A stretch of DNA of 8,756 nt from Candidatus Methanoplasma sp. (GTDB taxonomy: Archaea; Thermoplasmatota; Thermoplasmata; Methanomassiliicoccales; Methanomethylophilaceae): positions 1 to 8,756 of the forward strand of contig JAIRQG010000037.1 of the NCBI GenBank assembly GCA_031256615.1. Direction: 5' to 3'. Under the pieces are notes generated by a model. The model was not told the DNA's origin. It did no database searches and was given only the letters and a program-made list of their open reading frames with translations. Positions 1 through 4,548 of the stretch are shown here, one piece after another. The number at the start of each line of letters is the position of its first letter. Within the stretch, counting starts at the first letter, position 1. The translations under genes and the position numbers were made by a program.

Positions 1-336
1 GTCTTCCGGATAGTATCTTGGGATGGGCAGGGCTGTAAGATCCGTTTTCATTTTATTGGCCATGAATCCGGGGGTCTTCACTTCGTTCAGGTCGCAGGGA
101 GAATCGATCGCAGACAGGATGTGCCCGACTATCTTCTCCGGCGGGATGTTCATGGCGGCGGCGATCTTTTTCCTCGTCGAGAAAACGTTCCCGGCGGCTT
201 TCTTCCCGTTGACATTCTCGAACAGCACCGTTGTGTCCTGATCGCTGAGCAGCGTTTCCGTTATCTTTGTTGAAACAGGATCGATATTCTCTTTGATCGA
301 AAAGACATTTTCTCCCAGAAAGTCCCTTAGTGCCAT
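1..336 (-). CDS. UbiD-family decarboxylase, N-terminal part (partial at window edge)
   Basis: The frame runs from ATG at 336 off the left edge, giving 112 residues. It begins MALRDFLGEN, contains LLFENVNGKKAAGNVF around residues 40-60, and reaches ALPIPRYYPED at the edge. These match the N-terminal domain of UbiD-type decarboxylases (LREFL, VLFENVKG, GN.F.(S/T)R, LPI..(Y/W)PED). The family uses prenylated FMN made by a UbiX partner; its ligands lie in the missing part. In many archaea the UbiD homologue is trans-anhydromevalonate 5-phosphate decarboxylase of the modified mevalonate pathway, which is the likeliest role here, but this is inference. ATG 336 is preferred over the in-frame ATG at 357 because an A/T-rich TATA-like element at 361-370 lies about 29 bases upstream of 336 and would be too close to 357. 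It could instead act on another aromatic or unsaturated acid. Confidence 0.82.
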   Translation of the reverse strand, partial: MALRDFLGENVFSIKENIDPVSTKITETLLSDQDTTVLFENVNGKKAAGNVFSTRKKIAAAMNIPPEKIVGHILSAIDSPCDLNEVKTPGFMANKMKTDLTALPIPRYYPED

Positions 337-360
337 ATCTCTCTGTAAGCGGTACATCCT

Positions 361-370
361 TATATTATTA
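361..370 (-). promoter_or_regulatory. TATA-like box for the UbiD-family gene
   Basis: On the minus strand this reads TAATAATATA, centred about 29 bases upstream of the ATG at 336. That spacing suits archaeal box A driving a leaderless or nearly leaderless message. A second A/T-rich segment (TTTTATTGAA on the minus strand, 411-420) is an alternative that would give a leader of about 50 bases. Assignment is from position and composition only. Confidence 0.4.
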
Positions 371-480
371 GCCCGAAAGCTGCAAAATTTTCAGATGAAT
401 ATGATAATAATTCAATAAAAACATTTTTGAGAGGGCCCTTTAAAAGCGCCAGATGTGCGCGGGGAAAGAGGTAAGGAATC

Positions 481-524
481 AAGCAAGAGCTGGTCTGAAT
501 GCAACAACGATTCAGTCCCTGCTT
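481..524. terminator. interrupted hairpin at the 3' end of the hepT remnant
   Basis: Arms AAGCA (481-485) and TGCTT (520-524) enclose a second perfect pair, CTGAAT (495-500) and ATTCAG (510-515), around a 9-base loop, with a flanking GG/CC pair. The hairpin overlaps the stop codon of the hepT remnant (514-512). No long T-tract follows on the minus strand, so it may protect a 3' end or attenuate transcription into the UbiD gene rather than be a simple terminator. Confidence 0.35.
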
Positions 525-795
525 AACACTATATCACAGAAATTCATCAGTTCCCCTATTTGGGTGCTGGCTATCACCCACACCTTCGCGTAGTCTACAT
601 CGTGGTATTTACGGGCAACTAGTATCCGGAACCCCATAACGCTCGGCCGATCTGTCTCCGGGTGTTCATCTGTCAGGTTCTTGGAGGTCTCAGAAATCTG
701 CATCAGAGCGAGACATACAATCTGCGGTATATTGGGTCATCTGTGAAGCCATCAAAGCTGAATAATCCTGTATGCGTTTTAGAGCACTCGGTCAT
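512..795 (-). pseudogene. HepT-like HEPN toxin, frameshifted and catalytically altered
   Basis: ATG 795 overlaps the antitoxin stop (TGA 794-792) as ATGA. It opens a 30-codon frame containing FDGFTDDPIYRR, typical of the HepT (formerly DUF86) region before the central helix, and stops at 705-703. The match resumes in another frame, open from about 736 to 512, with ALMQISETSKNLTDEHPE and KYHDVDYAKVW. One frameshift in about 703-736 is needed to join them. The N-terminus is also short for the family, and a third frame (about 759-785) carries ALKRIQDYS, which looks like the missing first helix, so there may be further indels. The HEPN RNase motif R-x4-H-x-Y reads R-ILVA-R-K-Y: the catalytic His is Arg (CGT), while the Tyr position that the MNT partner AMPylates is kept. 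Known HepT toxins are RNases neutralised by their MNT partner; this one should be inactive. Confidence 0.75.
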
Positions 796-1097
796 CTCTC
801 AAAGATCAGCACCTCTTGCTCCCTTATGCTGCTGAGGAATTCATCACTTAGGTTATCGGTCTCTACCAGATCCATGGGAATATCCAAAACCATCATGAGG
901 CGTCCTGCCAAACTACAGTAGTCCATCGCCCCGAGGCCATTTGCGTCGATGCGGATATCGACATCGCTTCTGTTATCAGCCTCGCCCTTAGCATAGGGCC
1001 CAAATATGAACGCACGATACACAGCACTGTATTGGCTGATAATTGGCGTCACAAGACCGACGATGTCATCCAATGTGTATCTGGCTTTCATGGGCAT
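792..1097 (-). CDS. MNT-type nucleotidyltransferase antitoxin (HepT partner), GS motif altered to GP
   Basis: This is a 101-residue minimal nucleotidyltransferase. The family active site is GSx10DxD. Here residues 33-47 read G-P, then ten residues, then D-V-D (D45, D47), with a third acidic residue at D76 in PMDLVET. The fold elements (YTLDDIVGLVTPII helix, FIF strand, C-terminal EVLIFER) fit. Family members AMPylate a Tyr of the adjacent HepT toxin. The GS serine, which normally contacts nucleotide phosphate, is Pro (CCC), so activity is doubtful. The frame extends to ATG 1124, but a TATA box at 1129-1136 would place the transcript start near 1106, downstream of that ATG. I therefore chose ATG 1097; ATG 1091 (MKARYTL) is equally possible. 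The gene overlaps the hepT remnant by 4 bases, the usual order for this pair. Confidence 0.78.
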   Translation of the reverse strand: MPMKARYTLDDIVGLVTPIISQYSAVYRAFIFGPYAKGEADNRSDVDIRIDANGLGAMDYCSLAGRLMMVLDIPMDLVETDNLSDEFLSSIREQEVLIFER

Positions 1098-1128
1098 ATG
1101 ATTCCATTCTGTAAACAATTCCATAGCG

Positions 1129-1136
1129 TATATAAA
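1129..1136 (-). promoter_or_regulatory. TATA box for the MNT/HepT pair
   Basis: The minus strand reads TTTATATA, a near-ideal archaeal box A. Transcription about 26 bases downstream would start near 1106, which argues against ATG 1124 and for ATG 1097 or 1091 as the antitoxin start. Confidence 0.55.
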
Positions 1137-1225
1137 CTGGTGCCTGGGATTAAGCCTCTCATATCAAACAGATGATCCGCGCAGATAATATTCGCTCAAA
1201 TCCAAAGAGAATTGCAGGTGTGAAC

Positions 1226-1238
1226 TTTTATATATATT
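1226..1238 (+). promoter_or_regulatory. strong TATA box without an assigned gene
   Basis: TTTTATATATATT is one of the two best TATA boxes in the window. On the plus strand it would start transcription near 1258, exactly where a repeated element begins and about 250 bases before gltX, which has its own closer box. Being nearly symmetric, it could instead fire on the minus strand toward the MNT gene (start near 1206). Confidence 0.45.
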
Positions 1239-1253
1239 GTACGTCATACTGAT

Positions 1254-1307
1254 GGATGATGGTTCCAACCATGACTGTCGTGCGGATGAGAAAGGTTCCA
1301 ACCATGA
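1254..1307. repeat. two direct copies of GGATGA-n-GGTTCCAACCATGA
   Basis: Copy 1 is GGATGA (1254-1259), T, then GGTTCCAACCATGA (1261-1274). Copy 2 is GGATGA (1284-1289), GAAA, then GGTTCCAACCATGA (1294-1307). All 20 shared bases are identical and only the 1- versus 4-base linker differs. The core is itself an inverted repeat, ATGGTT-CC-AACCAT in copy 1. The placement just downstream of a strong TATA box suggests a tandem operator or a structured 5' leader. Confidence 0.6.
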
Positions 1308-1476
1308 TCGCTCAACCCGGGCCATAGGATATTCTTCCTCCATTCTATGGTTCGGGCATTTTAATCAAAAACCGATCTCCGCCAGCCGATTATTCGCTGT
1401 GCATATTTTGCTGCTGATTTCTTGATCCGGGTCAAAGATGTTCTCTGCGGCCCTGAAGCACACGATAAGTGAACAG

Positions 1477-1486
1477 AATAAATATT
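1477..1486 (+). promoter_or_regulatory. gltX: TATA box for gltX
   Basis: AATAAATATT is centred 24-25 bases upstream of the gltX ATG, preceded by a purine-rich stretch (GAACAG) in the BRE position. No Shine-Dalgarno sequence lies before the ATG. This predicts a leaderless message. Confidence 0.55.
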
Positions 1487-1505
1487 CGAAGTAGAATGCA
1501 CAATC

Positions 1506-3191
1506 ATGTCGGACGATCATGTCGAGGCACTCATTAAAAAGTACGCACTGCAGAATGCGGTGTTCTTCAAGGGCACTGCGAACCCAAAAGCCATTGTAGG
1601 AAAGGTGCTTGGTGAGAACCCGGAATACAGGAGCAGAGCGGGAGAGATCACGCCTCTGATCGAATCGATCGTGTCTGACATCAACAAGATGTCCTTGGAG
1701 GAGCAGACCAAAGCGCTTGGGGAGATAGATCCCTCGCTTCTTTCCAAAGAAAAAAAGGAAAGGGTCTACCTGCTGCCCGAGCTGAAGAACGCCGTCGACG
1801 GCAAGGTCGTGATGAGGATCGCCCCGGGACCTTCGGGGCCTCTGCATATCGGACACACCCGCGCATCGATACTGAACGATGAGTATGTGAAAAGATACAA
1901 CGGAAGGCTGATAGCCAGATATGAGGACACCAACCCGGAGAAGATCGAACCCGACGCATACAGAATGATATCCGAGGACCTCGACTGGCTGGGAGTGAAG
2001 ATCCACGAATCCGTCATCCAATCGGAAAGATTCGAAATATATTACGATCACACAAGAAAACTCATTGAGATGGAGAAGGCATACGTCTGCACCTGCAACG
2101 GCGATGATTGGAGAGAGATGAAGGAAGAGAGAAAAGAGTGCCCGTGCCGCAATCTTCCGATGAATACTCAGCTGGAAAGATACGACAGACTGCTCAGCGG
2201 AGGATACAAAGAAGGAGAAGCCATCGCCGTTGTGAAAACAGACATCGCCCACCCGAACCCGGCAATAAGGGACTTCGTTGCTTTGAGGATGGTCGACCAG
2301 CCCCATCCGAGGACCGGCAGCAAATACTGCGCATATCCCATGATGAACCTGTCAGTCGCTATCGACGATCATCTTCTCGGCGTGACCCACGTGATGCGCG
2401 GAAAGGACCATCTCAACAACACCCTGAGACAGGAATATATCTTCGATTACTTCGGATGGAAGAAGCCGGAGTACTACCATTACGGATTGGTGAACATTTC
2501 GGATACTGTGCTCAAAACATCGCTGATCAAAGAGAGCATCCGCTCCGGAGAATACACCGGATGGGATGATGTCAGGACAGGCACGGTAAGAGCGATAAAG
2601 AAGAGGGGGATCAAGCCGGAAGCCGTAAGAAGATACTGGGTAGAGAGCGGCATAAAATCGGTCGATATCCAATTCTCCTGGGACAATCTGTACGGGATGA
2701 ACCGCGATGTGATCGACGGCATTTCCAACAGATATTTCTTCGTCGCTGATCCTGTGAGATACGACATCGACGGCATCGATACGGTGGAGGGAAAAGCGCC
2801 GCTCCATCCGGACCATCCCGAGAGAGGGAGCCGCGAATATCATATCGGCGGAAGCAGGACGGTGTTCATCTCCTCGGAAGACTCAAAGATGTTCGCCGAA
2901 AAGGGACAGATCCGGCTGAAAGACCTCTGCAATCTCGAATACGGCACCCCGGCAAAATACACCGGCAACGACCTTTCGATACTGAAGAAAGGCGCGAAAG
3001 CGGTCCAGTGGGTAGGACGGAACAGCATCGGTACGGAACTTCTCATGCCGGACGGCAGCGTCATAAAGGGCCTTACTGAAGACGGGATCCTGAACGAGAA
3101 AAGCGATACGGTGCAGTTCGAGCGTGTGGGCTTCGTCAGGCTTGAGAGCATGAGCAAAGACCTTATCAAAGCGGTCTTCACCCACCGCTGA
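1506..3191 (+). CDS. gltX: glutamyl-tRNA synthetase, archaeal type (class Ic)
   Basis: This 561-residue cytosolic enzyme attaches glutamate to tRNA-Glu. Archaeal members usually also charge tRNA-Gln with Glu for later transamidation. Residues 1-95 form the helical N-terminal extension typical of archaeal GluRS. The Rossmann catalytic domain follows, with R-I-A-P-G-P-S-G-P-L at 104-113 and a perfect HIGH motif at 114-117. Four cysteines, C195-x-C197 and C212-x-C214 (CPCR), form a probable zinc site in the acceptor-binding insertion. The KMSKS-loop equivalent is the variant LKTS (336-339), followed by SGEYTGWDD. The C-terminal anticodon-binding beta-barrels span about 400-561. Length is normal for archaeal GluRS (550-575) and the frame is intact. 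The ATG at 1506 follows a TATA box at leaderless spacing. The gene is monocistronic and its stop directly abuts the stop of the convergent DtxR gene. Confidence 0.97.
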   Translation: MSDDHVEALIKKYALQNAVFFKGTANPKAIVGKVLGENPEYRSRAGEITPLIESIVSDINKMSLEEQTKALGEIDPSLLSKEKKERVYLLPELKNAVDGKVVMRIAPGPSGPLHIGHTRASILNDEYVKRYNGRLIARYEDTNPEKIEPDAYRMISEDLDWLGVKIHESVIQSERFEIYYDHTRKLIEMEKAYVCTCNGDDWREMKEERKECPCRNLPMNTQLERYDRLLSGGYKEGEAIAVVKTDIAHPNPAIRDFVALRMVDQPHPRTGSKYCAYPMMNLSVAIDDHLLGVTHVMRGKDHLNNTLRQEYIFDYFGWKKPEYYHYGLVNISDTVLKTSLIKESIRSGEYTGWDDVRTGTVRAIKKRGIKPEAVRRYWVESGIKSVDIQFSWDNLYGMNRDVIDGISNRYFFVADPVRYDIDGIDTVEGKAPLHPDHPERGSREYHIGGSRTVFISSEDSKMFAEKGQIRLKDLCNLEYGTPAKYTGNDLSILKKGAKAVQWVGRNSIGTELLMPDGSVIKGLTEDGILNEKSDTVQFERVGFVRLESMSKDLIKAVFTHR

Positions 3192-3857
3192 TCATCCGCT
3201 TGTGTCTATGAAGACCGAGGCTGCAAGATCGGCCGTAAGCGCCACCACTGAGCTCTCCACGCAGACAACGGTAATGTTCTCTTCGGGTAAACTCGAGTCG
3301 AGAGTAAGCTTGCGGCCGGGTACGAATCCCATCATGATCAGTTTCTTAATGATCCTGGGATCGCTGCTCCTGAGGTGAGATATCACTCCCCGCTCTCCCG
3401 GGTTCAGGTCTGACAGCGACGCGGTGATATTGGTCCCATCAGAGGATGCCGCTTTGCATGGAACGGAGCAGCTTTGACAATCGCTGTCCACCTGAGTTCC
3501 CATCATCTGGCACATCTTTATCGCTGATTCTTCGGACAAAGCATGCTCAAGCCTGCATGCTTCATCATGTGCGGTCTTTCTGTCGATGTTCAGCACATTG
3601 ATGAGAAAATTCTCCAGCACGTGATGTTTCTTCCTGATCTGCCTTGCGTATGCAAGCCCCTCTTCGGTAAGCTTTACGCCGTGGTATCTCTCATATTCAA
3701 CAAGACCCTCGTTCGCAAGGACCTTCAGCATCTCGGTCACGCTGGCGGGCGAGACACTCATATAGACGGCCAATTCGGTGGTCTTTGTTGTGTTCTCCCC
3801 CTCTGTCAGTCTGAGAATATTGATAAGATAATCCTCACGGTTGTCGGTCGTCATCAC
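3192..3857 (-). CDS. DtxR/IdeR-type iron-dependent repressor with C-terminal FeoA domain
   Basis: The 221 residues comprise a winged helix (about 1-70; recognition helix in SPASVTEMLKVL), a metal-binding dimerization domain (about 71-125) and a FeoA/SH3-like domain (about 145-219, ending GFVPGRKL...). Ligands align with DtxR better than MntR: HDEACRLEH supplies H97, C101, E104 and H105 (DtxR H98, C102, E105, H106), with H78 and E82 matching DtxR H79 and E83. D9 sits where DtxR has Met10 and MntR has Asp8. The cysteine at 101 suggests Fe(II) sensing rather than Mn(II). An extra Cys cluster, C127-x2-C130-x3-C134, lies in the linker before FeoA. The protein should bind operators when metal is plentiful, repressing uptake genes; none is visible here. 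ATG 3857 or 3854 is possible; a TATA-like box at 3876-3885 fits a leaderless start at either. Confidence 0.93.
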   Translation of the reverse strand: MMTTDNREDYLINILRLTEGENTTKTTELAVYMSVSPASVTEMLKVLANEGLVEYERYHGVKLTEEGLAYARQIRKKHHVLENFLINVLNIDRKTAHDEACRLEHALSEESAIKMCQMMGTQVDSDCQSCSVPCKAASSDGTNITASLSDLNPGERGVISHLRSSDPRIIKKLIMMGFVPGRKLTLDSSLPEENITVVCVESSVVALTADLAASVFIDTSG

Positions 3858-3875
3858 CGTTGTATCAACTGGAAT

Positions 3876-3885
3876 GTAAATAAAC
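3876..3885 (-). promoter_or_regulatory. TATA box for the DtxR-family gene
   Basis: The minus strand reads GTTTATTTAC, centred about 24 bases from ATG 3857 and 27 from ATG 3854, consistent with a leaderless transcript. Autoregulation is common in this family, but I see no strong long palindrome over the box. Confidence 0.5.
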
Positions 3886-3911
3886 GTTAGGAGTTGTGTT
3901 ATCCTGTCTGA

Positions 3912-3986
3912 TTTGAGTGGATTTCATGCAGCGGGGTGCTGTACCCGTTCCGGCGGCCAGACGGGTTTTGGCGGAATACACTCAAA
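3912..3986. repeat. 75-base inverted-repeat element with two internal hairpins
   Basis: Perfect 8-base ends, TTTGAGTG (3912-3919) and CACTCAAA (3979-3986), continue after one mismatch into ATTTC (3921-3925) pairing with GGAAT (3973-3977), allowing one G-U. Inside are CAGC (3929-3932) with GCTG (3938-3941) and CCCGT (3944-3948) with ACGGG (3961-3965). As RNA this would be a closed stem with two arms; as DNA it resembles a miniature element with terminal inverted repeats. It has no tRNA T-arm or recognisable anticodon. Confidence 0.45.
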
Positions 3987-4068
3987 GAGGGCAATCCGGG
4001 GTGCACATTTCAGATATGCTGTTTACAGCCAGGGGAAAGACGGACCTATACGCAAAGTATGATAAACT

Positions 4069-4096
4069 ATATTGAAATCAATATTTTTATATATAG
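4069..4096 (+). promoter_or_regulatory. strong TATA box with abutting inverted repeat
   Basis: TTTTTATATATAG (4084-4096) is an excellent box A. Immediately upstream and touching it is the inverted repeat ATATTG (4069-4074), 4 bases, CAATAT (4079-4084), in the BRE region where a regulator could compete with TFB/TBP. The predicted start is near 4116, and no convincing coding region follows within 150 bases. Confidence 0.5.
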
Positions 4097-4115
4097 AATC
4101 AAGTATTATCTTTTA

Positions 4116-4272
4116 TTACGGGCAGAAAAAGTAAAAAAGTTTGTCTGTAATAACGCATTCGCCACGAATGCGTAAGTACAAGGGGGGCTAAATGTGAAAA
4201 GGGGGGCAGAGAGAGGAAGAGTGCGGTCTATCTCATTTGAGATCCTTCGTACATACAATTTTGCTTTTATTA
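4116..4272 (+). ncRNA. candidate structured small RNA (unknown)
   Basis: Downstream of the strong TATA box lie a perfect 9-base hairpin, ACGCATTCG (4153-4161) and CGAATGCGT (4165-4173) with a 3-base loop; two copies of AAGGGGGGC (4180-4188 and 4199-4207); a second hairpin, ATCTCA (4230-4235) and TGAGAT (4238-4243); and a T-rich end (4257-4268) that could terminate transcription. I do not recognise a known RNA family, and both ends are guesses from promoter spacing and the T-tracts. The alternative is a long leader for a short GTG-initiated frame at 4194, which I consider less likely. Confidence 0.3.
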
Positions 4273-4534
4273 GCGGGATCACTAGATTTTCAACTCTTTG
4301 TCAATTGGTCAAAGCGGCATTTTGCGGCATGATGCGCTTCCGGACGCTTGGCGGTACCAAGCAGGAAAAGTCAGGGAGCTGCATCACATCTTGACTGAGG
4401 ATCTTTTCACGGATATGGCTCATGGTTTTTACATAACATCTTTCACAAAACGTGTTTATGCAAGCCGACCGACGGTGTCCACAGGCACTTTCAAAAAATG
4501 CTTTTCCTAAAAAATTTAAAAAACAAAAACCAAA

Positions 4535-4539
4535 GAGGG
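4535..4539 (+). promoter_or_regulatory. ribosome-binding site deciding the surface-protein start
   Basis: GAGGG lies 9 bases before ATG 4549. The in-frame ATG at 4498 has no such site and adds a lysine/asparagine-rich prefix. Two possible TATA boxes, TTTATGC (4455-4461) and AAATTTAAA (4512-4520), lie upstream. The first would leave this site inside the message; the second would give an almost leaderless one. Confidence 0.45.
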
Positions 4540-4548
4540 CATATATTA

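Larger units (their letters stand above)
1098..1505. other. intergenic region between the MNT gene and gltX
   Basis: This stretch of about 400 bases has no convincing protein gene; short frames here match nothing I recognise. It holds divergent promoter elements: a TATA box for the MNT gene (1129-1136), a strong TATA box at 1226-1238, two copies of a 20-base repeat just downstream of it, and the gltX box at 1477-1486. Bases 1310-1475 show no clear structure. Confidence 0.7.
3858..4548. other. long intergenic region between the DtxR gene and the surface-protein gene
   Basis: About 690 bases without a protein gene I can support. It contains the DtxR promoter, a 75-base inverted-repeat element (3912-3986), a strong TATA box with an abutting inverted repeat (4069-4096), a candidate structured RNA (about 4116-4272) and a stretch (about 4280-4500) with no recognisable feature apart from a 10-base tandem (GCGGCAT at 4314-4320 and 4324-4330). 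Short open frames at 4194-4394 and 4298-4510 overlap each other in different frames and match no family I know. Confidence 0.65.

Noticed and set aside
1098..1124. Upstream ATG 1124 for the MNT protein
   Set aside because: The TATA box is only 5 bases upstream of it, so the transcript would begin inside this extension.
1254..1307. Repeat pair considered as a CRISPR fragment or C/D box guide RNA
   Set aside because: There are only two copies with a 33-base period, no proper repeat-length unit, no CTGA D box, and no cas genes in the window.
1365..2306. Long minus-strand open frame (313 codons) opposite gltX
   Set aside because: It lies antisense to strongly conserved GluRS sequence, has no recognisable domain, and starts opposite an active-site region; it is a shadow of the real gene.
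3912..3986. tRNA gene, considered because of length and closed stem
   Set aside because: The end stem is 8 pairs, there is no GGTTCRA T-loop pattern, and the inner arms do not fall at tRNA positions.
4208..4230. GAGGAAGAGTGCGG considered as the RNase P RNA conserved region
   Set aside because: The universally conserved bases of that region do not match, and no partner region is found downstream.
4194..4394. GTG-started 66-codon frame after a G-rich stretch that could act as a ribosome-binding site
   Set aside because: No family resemblance, no hydrophobic or structural pattern, and it overlaps an equally featureless frame at 4298-4510. The G-tracts are better seen as part of a repeated structured element. 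Kept as an alternative to the small RNA.
4280..4500. Possible transposase remnant from short frames
   Set aside because: No catalytic motif, terminal repeats or recognisable transposase sequence in any frame; the similarity was only impressionistic.
4498..4548. Upstream ATG start for the surface protein
   Set aside because: It adds 17 Lys/Asn-rich residues before an already complete basic signal segment and lacks a ribosome-binding site; ATG 4549 has GAGGG 9 bases ahead.
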